Origin: Oscillospiraceae bacterium
GTDB taxonomy: Bacteria; Bacillota; Clostridia; Oscillospirales; Acutalibacteraceae
Reading direction: 5' to 3'
DNA length: 5,541 nucleotides
NCBI GenBank assembly: GCA_009779455.1
Contig: WREG01000144.1
Span: forward strand, 1-5,541
Position numbers and translations under genes: made by a program. Below are positions 1-5,220 of this stretch, one piece after another; position 1 is the stretch's first letter; each line of letters starts with the position of its first letter. Under the pieces are notes generated by a model, which saw only the letters and a list, made by a program, of their open reading frames with translations, was not told the origin of the DNA and did no database searches.

Positions 1-72
1 CCCACGCAGCCCCCGACGCAACCGCCCACGCAGCCCCCGACGCAACCGCCCACGCAGCCCCCGACGCAACCA
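1..72 (+). repeat. 24-bp tandem repeat, three copies, in frame
   Basis: Three consecutive 24-bp units lie at 1-24, 25-48 and 49-72. They are identical except for the last base of the third copy (A instead of G). Each unit is itself two diverged 12-bp halves, each encoding Pro-Thr-Gln-Pro. Copies probably continue to the left of the window. Because the unit length is a multiple of three, copy-number change would alter stalk length without breaking the frame. Confidence 0.9.
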
Positions 73-135
73 CCCACTGCAAAGCCGACGGAAAAACCCA
101 CGGCTGCGAAAACCAACCCGCCCTCTCAGCCTTAG
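1..135 (+). CDS. C-terminal end of a Pro/Thr/Gln-repeat secreted or surface protein (5' part outside window)
   Basis: Frame 1 is open from the window edge to a TAG at 133-135 and encodes 44 residues. The first 24 are six copies of Pro-Thr-Gln-Pro. They are followed by a less regular Pro/Thr/Lys/Ala tail (PTAKPTEKPTAAKTNPPSQP). Such tails are usually extended linkers or wall-spanning stalks of exported proteins; that role is inferred from composition, because no catalytic domain is in view. There is no LPXTG motif, hydrophobic anchor or basic sorting tail before the stop, so if this is a wall protein it is not sortase anchored at this end. The reverse strand could also be read through the repeat, but the regular PTQP period, the normal stop and the plus-strand genes that follow favour this frame. 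The gap to the next start is 52 bp, with no terminator that I can see, so read-through into the next operon is possible. Confidence 0.7.
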   Translation, partial: PTQPPTQPPTQPPTQPPTQPPTQPPTAKPTEKPTAAKTNPPSQP

Positions 136-187
136 CGGAATGACGCGGGAACCGATGAAAATCAGAAGTCAGGAATAATAAATCAGG

Positions 188-952
188 ATGATTAACAAAA
201 AAGACAGCAACAGAATCCGCGTCCTGGATTTTATCAGGGGGACGGCAGTGTTCTTTATGGTGATATACCATACTGTTTTCACCCTCGGTGAAGTCTTTGA
301 AGCTTATCCCTTTACAATCATCCTTGAATATACGAGAGGGCGCGCCCCTTTAGCGATATCCTTTGTTTTTATTTTGGTTTCGGCCGTATCCTGCACCCTC
401 TCCAAGAACAATTTAAAGCGCGGGGCAAAAATATTCGCCGCCGCTTTATTAATTACGGCAGTCACAACATTTCTGCTCCCCGTTTTCGGGCTTGACGGGC
501 TGTCGATCAAGTTCGGGATACTTCATTTTTTAGGCGCCGCTATAATGCTCTACCCTTTGATTGATAAAGCCGTCAAAAGGGTACCCCCTGCCGTCGGCCT
601 GCCTTTTTTGGCTTTTCTCTACCTTTTTACTTTCAATATAAGCAGGGGTTATTTGGGTTTCGGGAAACCGGTTATATTTTTGCAGGCTTCTTTCCCCGGG
701 CTTTCTTTTTTGTTCCCCGTCGGCCTCGTTTCCCCGGCTTTCGAATCCGCGGATTTTTACCCCCTTTTCCCCCACATGTTTTTATTCGCCATAGGCTGCT
801 ATATCGGATTATATTTAAAAAAACACGGCTTCCCTGATTTCGCGTATAAAAAAATATTCCCGCCCTTTGAATTTTCGGGAAGGCACGCCCTGCCGATATA
901 TCTGATACACCAGCCGGTGATATTCCTTTTTTCATATTTAATTTTGGGATAG
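188..952 (+). CDS. DUF1624 / heparan-alpha-glucosaminide N-acetyltransferase catalytic-domain membrane protein
   Basis: This 254-residue polytopic membrane protein belongs, by eye, to the DUF1624 (HGSNAT catalytic domain) family. Family hallmarks are LDFIRG at 13-18 followed by a hydrophobic helix with His28 (VIYHT), SCTLSKNNLKRG around 68-79, FGILHFLG at 109-116, and RHALPIYLIHQP at 232-243 leading into the last helix. I count about six to seven hydrophobic segments. In the animal enzyme the conserved His takes part in moving acetyl from cytosolic acetyl-CoA to a sugar across the membrane. For the short bacterial members the substrate is generally unknown, so acyl transfer to a cell-envelope glycan is only an inference. 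The length is normal for bacterial members. The ATG start is preceded by AGGAA at 171-175, a rather long 12-nt spacing. It heads a run with rsmI, whose start lies 6 nt after this stop. Confidence 0.85.
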   Translation: MINKKDSNRIRVLDFIRGTAVFFMVIYHTVFTLGEVFEAYPFTIILEYTRGRAPLAISFVFILVSAVSCTLSKNNLKRGAKIFAAALLITAVTTFLLPVFGLDGLSIKFGILHFLGAAIMLYPLIDKAVKRVPPAVGLPFLAFLYLFTFNISRGYLGFGKPVIFLQASFPGLSFLFPVGLVSPAFESADFYPLFPHMFLFAIGCYIGLYLKKHGFPDFAYKKIFPPFEFSGRHALPIYLIHQPVIFLFSYLILG

Positions 953-958
953 GTTAAA

Positions 959-1798
959 ATGATTTTTGAAAACGCTACCCTTTACGTAGTCGGCACACCC
1001 ATAGGGAATCTGAGCGACATATCGCCCCGTGCGGCGGAAACCCTTAAAGAATGCGATTTTATCGCCGCCGAGGACACAAGGGTAACTCTAAAGCTTTTAA
1101 ACAGCCTCAATATTAAAAAAGAGCTTGTCAGCTACCACAAAAACAACGAGCTTGAACGAGGCGTGTATATAATAGAGCGGCTTCTGGCGGGCGAAAAATG
1201 CGCTTTGGTAACAGACGCGGGGATGCCCGCCATATCCGACCCCGGCGCGGCGCTTGTAAGGCTTTGCGCGGAAAACGGGATTAAAGCCGTCTCCGTCCCC
1301 GGCCCGTCGGCGGCCATAACGGCTCTTGCCATAAGCGGCATGGATTCCAGCCGTTTTTGCTTCGAAGGGTTTTTAACGGGAAACAAGCCGAAACGCCGGG
1401 CGCATCTTGAGGATATAAAAGACGAAAAACGCACGATGATTTTTTACGAGGCCCCCCACAAGCTTGAAAAAACCCTCCGGGACTTATATGAAACCCTTGG
1501 CAGCAGGCAGATTGCGGTGATAAAGGAGCTTACGAAAATACATGAAAACGTTGACAGGACGACGTTTGCTGACGCTATAGAAAAATACGGCGGTCAAAAA
1601 TTAAAGGGCGAATTCGTTATTATAATAGAAAGCAAAAAACAGGATAAAAAAGAAACGGACGAAAATAACGATATAACCGCCGCCGTTTTTAGGGCTGAGG
1701 AATATGTCAAAGAAGGGTATAAGCCGAGCGAAGCGGCAAAACTGGCGGCAAAAGAGACGGGTTTTGCGAAAAGCGAAGTTTATAAGGGGTTAGTCTGA
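959..1798 (+). CDS. rsmI: 16S rRNA (cytidine(1402)-2'-O)-methyltransferase RsmI
   Basis: This 279-residue cytosolic enzyme 2'-O-methylates C1402 of 16S rRNA using S-adenosylmethionine. Together with RsmH (N4 methylation of the same base) it tunes the ribosomal P site. All family blocks of the tetrapyrrole-methylase fold are present in order: VVGTPIGNL (10-18), AAEDTR (36-41), TDAGMPAISDPG (85-96), VPGPSA (113-118), FEGF (135-138), FYEAPHKL (162-169) and the KELTKIHE block near 188-195. A charged linker (about 224-238) leads to a C-terminal helical segment (EGYKPSEAAKLAAKETGFAKSEVYKGL) that fits the small HTH-like C-terminal domain of RsmI. The length is typical and the gene looks intact. The start is an ATG 6 nt after the upstream stop. 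AGG at 951-953, overlapping that TAG, is the likely ribosome binding site, suggesting translational coupling. The next gene overlaps its stop by one base. Confidence 0.97.
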   Translation: MIFENATLYVVGTPIGNLSDISPRAAETLKECDFIAAEDTRVTLKLLNSLNIKKELVSYHKNNELERGVYIIERLLAGEKCALVTDAGMPAISDPGAALVRLCAENGIKAVSVPGPSAAITALAISGMDSSRFCFEGFLTGNKPKRRAHLEDIKDEKRTMIFYEAPHKLEKTLRDLYETLGSRQIAVIKELTKIHENVDRTTFADAIEKYGGQKLKGEFVIIIESKKQDKKETDENNDITAAVFRAEEYVKEGYKPSEAAKLAAKETGFAKSEVYKGLV

Positions 1799-2445
1799 TG
1801 TTATTGCAAATCATGGGCGACGGAACGCTCGCTTATGACGGCACGCCGCCCCAATATTTTATGCTGACGCTATTGCTGATATTGTCGGTCATAGTGTTGA
1901 TTTTTATTTCCGGAAAAGCGCGGAAAGCCGTTAAAAAAAGGTTCGGCTCCAGTCAAAAACGCATGGAAGAATTGAAGTTTGAAGCCGAGCTTATGGATAA
2001 ATACTCTACCATTACCCCGGAGCTTATAAAAAATGCCGAACCGGGGGAGCTTCTTATGGGCGCGGCGCTGAACATACAAAAAGAGCTTGAAAAAAACGCA
2101 GACATAAATACCGCTTTTTCAAGCCTGCCGAGCGAAAAACAACATATATACGCGCTATATTACTTTTTGGAGGACTCAAAAGACAAATTGTCGTCATTTT
2201 TCAAGAATAACGGCAAGCCGCTGACAGCCGCCGTTTTAGACGCTTTTAAAACCTACGGGAACGATGATATTTATAATATCGTAAAAACCGAATATGGCAT
2301 GTTCGATGAGGAAAACGAGGAAATGTCAATAGATTATGAAGTCATTAACAAAGCGGACAAGGGTTTTTCACAAAAATTTAACAAAAAGGACTTAGCCTTG
2401 AAGCTGAAAAACGCCGGAATATACAATATTTCCATGGATCTGTAA
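1798..2445 (+). CDS. Membrane-anchored protein of unknown function, translationally coupled to rsmI
   Basis: I do not recognise this 215-residue protein. Residues 1-19 are short and mildly acidic. Residues 20-38 (YFMLTLLLILSVIVLIFIS) form one transmembrane helix, followed by a strongly basic stretch (KARKAVKKRFG, 40-50). By the positive-inside rule the large C-terminal part is therefore cytoplasmic. Residues 55-115 look helical and charged. The segment LPSEKQHIYALYYFLED...FFKNNGKPLTAAVLDAFKTYGNDDIYNIV (about 109-167) loosely resembles the DMP19/DUF4375 pattern, but this is a weak visual impression only. The ATG shares its A with the rsmI stop (TGATG). AAGGGG at 1784-1789 gives an 8-nt spacing, which supports this start over the in-frame ATG at 1813. 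There is no terminator directly after the TAA. The stop overlaps a cre-like palindrome belonging to the next transcription unit. Confidence 0.85.
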   Translation: MLLQIMGDGTLAYDGTPPQYFMLTLLLILSVIVLIFISGKARKAVKKRFGSSQKRMEELKFEAELMDKYSTITPELIKNAEPGELLMGAALNIQKELEKNADINTAFSSLPSEKQHIYALYYFLEDSKDKLSSFFKNNGKPLTAAVLDAFKTYGNDDIYNIVKTEYGMFDEENEEMSIDYEVINKADKGFSQKFNKKDLALKLKNAGIYNISMDL

Positions 2446-2457
2446 AAAGCGCTTGCA
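2444..2457 (+). promoter_or_regulatory. cre-like palindrome (possible CcpA operator) overlapping the -35 box
   Basis: The 14 bases AAAAAGCGCTTGCA match the catabolite-responsive consensus TGNAANCGNTTNCA at all defined positions except the first two (TG). The perfect AAGCGCTT palindrome sits at 2447-2454. It overlaps the -35 hexamer at 2453-2458, where a bound repressor would block RNA polymerase. A second palindrome, GCAATTGC (2455-2462), abuts it. CcpA control is inferred from the pattern only. Confidence 0.4.
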
Positions 2458-2481
2458 ATTGCGAATATAATTTGTTAATAT
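2453..2481 (+). promoter_or_regulatory. Sigma-A type promoter for the leader/C_GCAxxG_C_C/GNAT unit
   Basis: TTGCAA (2453-2458) and TAATAT (2476-2481) are separated by exactly 17 bp, each with four or more matches to the -35/-10 consensus. Transcription should begin near 2488. It starts just after the stop of the 1798-2445 gene and faces the 2694 gene, giving a leader of roughly 200 nt. Alternatively it serves only a short independent RNA ending near 2602. Confidence 0.6.
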
Positions 2482-2487
2482 GATAAG

Positions 2488-2602
2488 AAATAAATGAAAG
2501 GGCAAATCCAAGTGACAGTATCAACACGAATTTATAATCACGATACCGCTACGGCGTCTGCGTTCCCGTCAGGTAAACGCAGGCTTAGCCCTTTTTATTT
2601 TT
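2488..2602 (+). ncRNA. Candidate structured leader RNA or small RNA, no family recognised
   Basis: Starting at the predicted transcription start, the segment can fold into a closed multibranch shape. A 7-bp outer stem pairs AAAGGGC (2497-2503) with GCCCTTT (2588-2594). A 5-bp stem pairs GTATC (2518-2522) with GATAC (2542-2546). A small CCG/CGG hairpin lies at 2546-2554. A 7-bp stem pairs CTGCGTT (2558-2564) with AACGCAG (2576-2582) around an 11-nt loop. The outer stem runs directly into a T-rich stretch (2592-2602), so the element could also end transcription. It lacks the conserved cores I know for TPP, SAM-I, cobalamin, purine, FMN, lysine, c-di-GMP or T-box leaders, and has no SRP-RNA tip. 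The base pairs were found by eye and could be chance; a 43-codon ORF overlaps the same bases. Confidence 0.35.
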
Positions 2603-2625
2603 ATAAGAAACAAGCGTCAAATTAA
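2494..2625 (+). CDS. Possible 43-residue small protein (doubtful)
   Basis: An ATG at 2494 opens a 43-codon frame ending in TAA at 2623-2625. The product begins MKGQIQVTVSTRIYNHDTA, is basic (GKRRL, YKKQ) with an aromatic patch (PFYFYK) near the C-terminus, and has no signal peptide or membrane helix. There is no good ribosome binding site; upstream is only ATAAGAAATA. If the promoter at 2453-2481 is right, the 5' untranslated region would be just about 6 nt. It could be a leader peptide of an attenuator, a near-leaderless small gene, or simply an open frame across a structured RNA. I do not recognise the sequence. Confidence 0.2.
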   Translation: MKGQIQVTVSTRIYNHDTATASAFPSGKRRLSPFYFYKKQASN

Positions 2626-2643
2626 ATCAACTTATAAAATATT

Positions 2644-2683
2644 AAGCGGTTAAGGGATTATAAAATACCTTGACCGCTTTTTT
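2644..2683 (+). terminator. Intrinsic terminator / possible attenuator immediately before the 2694 gene
   Basis: AAGCGGTTAAGG (2644-2655) pairs with CCTTGACCGCTT (2668-2679) over 12 bp with one G-U pair and a 12-nt loop, followed by a run of six T (2678-2683). This is the strongest hairpin in the window. The T-run is followed at once by the ribosome binding site GGAGGGG (2684-2690), so any transcript of the downstream genes from the 2453-2481 promoter must read through it. That placement is typical of transcription attenuation. Alternatively it simply ends an upstream RNA, and the downstream genes have a promoter I cannot see. Confidence 0.75.
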
Positions 2684-2690
2684 GGAGGGG
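2684..2690 (+). promoter_or_regulatory. Ribosome binding site of the 2694 gene, abutting the terminator T-run
   Basis: GGAGGGG starts at the base after the terminator's last T. The ATG follows 3 nt later (5 nt counted from GGAGG). It decides for ATG 2694 over the in-frame TTG at 2670, which lies inside the terminator hairpin and has no binding site of its own. Confidence 0.75.
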
Positions 2691-2693
2691 AAT

Positions 2694-3284
2694 ATGAACA
2701 TATTAAAATTTTTAAAAAAACCGCGCCATACGGCACGGCGGCTTTTTCCGCAAAAAAACCTCAGCGACGCGGAATACATAGCCGAATATTACAACAATTA
2801 TAACGAGGATGCATGGCTTAATAATATGCAGGAAAGGAAAATAGTCATGATTACAAAAGAAGAAACAGCGAGGGGCTTGTTTTCAATGGGCTATAACTGC
2901 GCTCAGGCTGTATTGGGTGCGCTCTGCGAGGAAAACGGCTTGGATATCAAAGCCGCGTTAAAGCTTGCAAGCGGGTTCGGCGGGGGAATGCGCTACGGCG
3001 AGGTTTGCGGGGCGGTTTCCGGTGCGGTAATGGCGGTCGGGCTGAAATGCGGCTTTTATGCTGAAAAGGATTTCGAGCAAAAGGGGTTTTGCAATAAGAA
3101 ATCGTTTGAGTTTATGGAAAAATTCAAAGAAAAAAACGGTTCGGTTTTATGCCGCGATTTGCTCGGCGCGGATATTCGTTCGCCTGAAGACCATAACAAG
3201 CCGGAGATACAGGCATTGCATAAAACCGTATGCCCCGAATTGGTGGCGTCCGCAGTTTTGATATTAGAAAAAATGGAATTTTAA
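2694..3284 (+). CDS. C_GCAxxG_C_C family (putative redox/metal) protein with a 51-residue N-terminal extension
   Basis: The ATG at 2694 gives 196 residues. The recognisable family part starts at Met52 (ATG 2847) with MITKEETARGLFSMGYNCAQAV. It carries the spaced cysteines of the C_GCAxxG_C_C family (numbered from Met52): Cys18 in NCAQAV, Cys54 in GFGGGMRYGEVCGAVSG, Cys102 in LCRDLLG and Cys129 in CPEL, plus extra cysteines at 27, 68 and 82. Family members are small cytosolic proteins thought, without firm biochemistry, to be redox active or metal binding. From Met52 the length (145 residues) is normal. The preceding 51 residues (basic MNILKFLKKPRHTARRLF, then an Asn/Tyr-rich stretch) are not part of the family. 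A good internal binding site before ATG 2847 means the short form may be the main or an additional product. The GNAT gene follows after 16 bp, probably in the same operon. Confidence 0.85.
   Translation: MNILKFLKKPRHTARRLFPQKNLSDAEYIAEYYNNYNEDAWLNNMQERKIVMITKEETARGLFSMGYNCAQAVLGALCEENGLDIKAALKLASGFGGGMRYGEVCGAVSGAVMAVGLKCGFYAEKDFEQKGFCNKKSFEFMEKFKEKNGSVLCRDLLGADIRSPEDHNKPEIQALHKTVCPELVASAVLILEKMEF
2830..2849 (+). promoter_or_regulatory. Internal ribosome binding site and alternative start of the C_GCAxxG_C_C protein
   Basis: AGGAAAGG (2830-2837) lies 9 nt upstream of the in-frame ATG at 2847. The protein from this ATG begins exactly where the conserved family begins. This supports either a true start here or dual initiation with 2694. 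Confidence 0.55.
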
Positions 3285-3300
3285 CCGGGAGGAAAGCATT

Positions 3301-4353
3301 ATGTTGATATACGCAAGGAAAAACCTGATTATGAGAACATTAACAAAAAATGACGCTCCGGCGGTCTATAATGCCGTTGACAAAAACAGGGCTTATCTGC
3401 GGCCTTGGCTGCCGTGGGTTGACGAGACAGATTCGCCGGACGTGACCGAAAATGTTATCGCCAAATGGGAAGACGGCTATAAAGCAAAAAAAGACGTCGC
3501 CCTCGGAATCTTTGAAAACGGGGAATATATAGGCAATATGGGGCTGCACGACCTGAAAAGCCATAACAGCAGCGGCATGATAGGCTATTGGCTGGCGGAA
3601 AACCGGCAGGGGCGCGGCATAATGACCGACTGCGTCCGCGCACTCGTAAATGCCGGCTTTTATACGCTGGGGCTGAACCGCATTTGGATCTGCCAAGCCG
3701 CCGGGAACAAAAAAAGCGGGGCAGTTCCCGAAAGGCTGGGGTTTGCAAAAGAAGGTGTTTTGCAAGACGGCGACTGCCTTTACGGGGTTTTCCACGACCG
3801 CGTTATTTGGGGCATGGTAAAGCGAAACTGGCAAAAAGGCGATATTTTGTGCCTGATCGAGCCATCGCTTGAACATAAGGATGCTGCTTGGAAATACAAG
3901 CAAGAATATATTGGCAGCGGCGAGACTTGGATTCACGGCAGCGGCGGGCTTATGAACGCGGGGGATTATGAAAGCTGGTTTGAAAAAGCGGCCGACGGGC
4001 AAGCTCCGGCCGCGCCCGGTTTTGTTAAAGCCTCAACATATTTCGCTTTTGCCGGGGACAAAATCGTCGGGACTATACAGGTACGGCACGAGCTTAACGG
4101 CGCGCTGCTGAAATCCGGCGGGCATATAGGCTACGGCGTCCGCCCGTCCGAGCGGCGCAAAGGCTACGCCTCGAAAATGCTCGCCCTCGCCCTCGAAAAG
4201 TGCCGCGAACTGGGTATCTATAAGGCGCTCGTGACCTGTGACAAAAATAACAACGCCTCCGCTAAAACGATCGTCAAAAACGGAGGCGTATTGGAAAATG
4301 AATATACCGACGAAAACGGCAATGTTTCCTTGCGCTATTGGATTGCGATATAA
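3301..4353 (+). CDS. Tandem GNAT acetyltransferase fusion (RimL/YdaF-like plus COG3981-like)
   Basis: This 350-residue cytosolic protein carries two complete acetyl-CoA-dependent N-acetyltransferase domains. Residues 1-178 resemble RimJ/RimL and B. subtilis YdaF: the YLRPWLPWVDE substrate-side motif (32-42), the CoA pyrophosphate loop NRQGRGI (101-107) and the GNKKSGAVPERLGFAKEG block (135-152). Residues 183-350 resemble the COG3981 family: IEPSLEHKDAAWKYKQEYI at the start, the CoA loop RPSERRKGYA (271-280), and VTCDKNNNASAKTIVKNGGVLEN (about 311-333). Each half is normally a free-standing protein of about 170-185 residues, so this reads as a gene fusion. Acceptors are unknown; protein N-termini or small amines are possibilities from the families. 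GGGAGG at 3287-3292, 8 nt before the ATG, supports the start. An in-frame TTG with its own binding site lies at the domain junction. Only 4 bp separate its stop from the convergent minus-strand gene. Confidence 0.88.
   Translation: MLIYARKNLIMRTLTKNDAPAVYNAVDKNRAYLRPWLPWVDETDSPDVTENVIAKWEDGYKAKKDVALGIFENGEYIGNMGLHDLKSHNSSGMIGYWLAENRQGRGIMTDCVRALVNAGFYTLGLNRIWICQAAGNKKSGAVPERLGFAKEGVLQDGDCLYGVFHDRVIWGMVKRNWQKGDILCLIEPSLEHKDAAWKYKQEYIGSGETWIHGSGGLMNAGDYESWFEKAADGQAPAAPGFVKASTYFAFAGDKIVGTIQVRHELNGALLKSGGHIGYGVRPSERRKGYASKMLALALEKCRELGIYKALVTCDKNNNASAKTIVKNGGVLENEYTDENGNVSLRYWIAI
3833..3849 (+). promoter_or_regulatory. Relic or active internal start at the GNAT-GNAT junction
   Basis: AAAAAGG (3833-3839) is followed 7 nt later by an in-frame TTG (3847-3849), codon 183. 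This is exactly where the second GNAT domain begins (LCLIEPSLEH). It looks like the ribosome binding site and start of a once separate second gene. It may still make the C-terminal domain alone. Confidence 0.4.
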
Positions 4354-4357
4354 TTTT

Positions 4358-5194
4358 TTAGTTGAAAATCGAGAAAATACAAGTGAAAAACGCCGTTATC
4401 AATTGAATGATATATTGCCAAAATGTCAATTGCGGAATAACTTCCGTATCAAGCAGTTCGCCGCAAACCGTGCATTCCTTGTATCTGCTTCCGGGTTGCT
4501 GCATTGCCGCCGCTTTTTCCACGATCCAATCGCTTGCAATATGCTCGCATTCGGTTTTTTCGATTTCTATAAATTCGTGGCCGTTCGCCAGCGCGTATTC
4601 CTCTGCGTAAGACCCCGCGTAGCCGCTGATGGGAGCTTTAAAGCTTTCATTGTTTAAAGAAAAATCCATATCCATGGTATGAAAATCATTGCCGTCGCCG
4701 AATGCCGTAAACGCCAGGGGATGTATATAAGTCACGCTGGACGGGATGGATATCGGGATATAATTTTCGTATAAGGCAAGCCCGAAAGCGTATGCCCCTA
4801 TGGACGTGACCCCTTCCCCGACGACAATCGAGGTTATGCCGATATCGACGCAGTCAATCAATATGGTTACCGGCAATTTACCGTGCATGGGAAAATTCTG
4901 CTCCCCTGAATAATTGAGATAAGCCCAGGGGGGCGCGGGGGTTTCCCCTTCAAAGGGTATAATTATAACCCCCATGAGCTTTATAGTCCCGGAAATATCC
5001 TGAAGGGTGAAAAAGTCCATCATTTCCCCTTCGCCGGAGATAACAAGCCTTCCTTCCTCATAAAGCGTCCAGGCGACATTGCCGCCCTCCGCACCGCAGA
5101 CGCCCGAAGCGTGAATGTCGGACGCCGCGCTTGCCGCAACTCCAAGGAAAATCGTCATAATCAGGGCTAAAACAACAGCAAGGGTCTTTTTCAT
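4358..5194 (-). CDS. Secreted BspA-like leucine-rich-repeat protein with C-terminal hydrophobic tail
   Basis: This 278-residue exported protein has a clear signal peptide (MKK plus a hydrophobic core to residue 21; cleavage likely after ASA at 21-23). Residues 33-58 (CGAEGGNVAWTLYEEGRLVISGEGEM) match the module that precedes LRR_5 repeats in clostridial surface proteins. Two LRR_5-type repeats follow at about 121-162 (ITSIVVGEGVTSIGAYAF, ISIPSSVTYIHPLAF), then the usual cap GYAGSYAEEYALANGHEF. A C-H...CxxC segment (Cys216, His218, Cys241, Cys244, with CTVCGELLDTEVIPQ) resembles a zinc-ribbon-like repeat seen in such proteins. The end (258-278) is hydrophobic and may hold the protein at the membrane. 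The repeat number is small for the family. The role (adhesion, surface recognition) is inferred from the family. The ATG is preceded by AAAGG (5206-5210), 11 nt away. It is monocistronic, with its own consensus promoter. I see no terminator after its stop. Confidence 0.85.
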   Translation of the reverse strand: MKKTLAVVLALIMTIFLGVAASAASDIHASGVCGAEGGNVAWTLYEEGRLVISGEGEMMDFFTLQDISGTIKLMGVIIIPFEGETPAPPWAYLNYSGEQNFPMHGKLPVTILIDCVDIGITSIVVGEGVTSIGAYAFGLALYENYIPISIPSSVTYIHPLAFTAFGDGNDFHTMDMDFSLNNESFKAPISGYAGSYAEEYALANGHEFIEIEKTECEHIASDWIVEKAAAMQQPGSRYKECTVCGELLDTEVIPQLTFWQYIIQLITAFFTCIFSIFN

Positions 5195-5220
5195 GGTTCA
5201 TCATTCCTTTTTTTAATATT

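Noticed and set aside
1..72. CRISPR array
   Set aside because: The units are contiguous 24-mers without spacers and are translated as Pro-Thr-Gln-Pro in a frame with a normal stop.
2497..2594. tRNA-like gene (7-bp closing stem, three arms)
   Set aside because: There is no T-arm GTTCRA motif, no recognisable anticodon arm, and the length of 98 nt with these arm sizes does not fit a tRNA.
2488..2602. Small SRP RNA (shared GTCAGG string)
   Set aside because: The conserved GGAA-type tip and the asymmetric loop (GGAAGGAAGCAGCC region) are absent.
2632..2667. Direct repeat TTATAAAATA (2632-2641 and 2658-2667) as tandem promoters or operator
   Set aside because: No -35-like hexamer lies at suitable spacing upstream of either copy, and 10-bp AT-rich repeats are expected by chance; the second is the terminator loop.
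2670..2693. Upstream TTG start for the C_GCAxxG_C_C protein
   Set aside because: The TTG lies inside the 3' arm of the terminator hairpin and has no ribosome binding site, while ATG 2694 directly follows GGAGGGG.
3340..4002. Long minus-strand ORF opposite the GNAT gene
   Set aside because: It is a mirror frame of the GNAT coding sequence, with a Pro/Phe-rich composition typical of antisense translation and no family features.
4238..4657. Plus-strand 139-codon ORF overlapping the GNAT 3' end and the LRR gene
   Set aside because: It lies in another frame over the GNAT end and antisense to the LRR gene, both of which have clear family matches; no binding site and no family resemblance.
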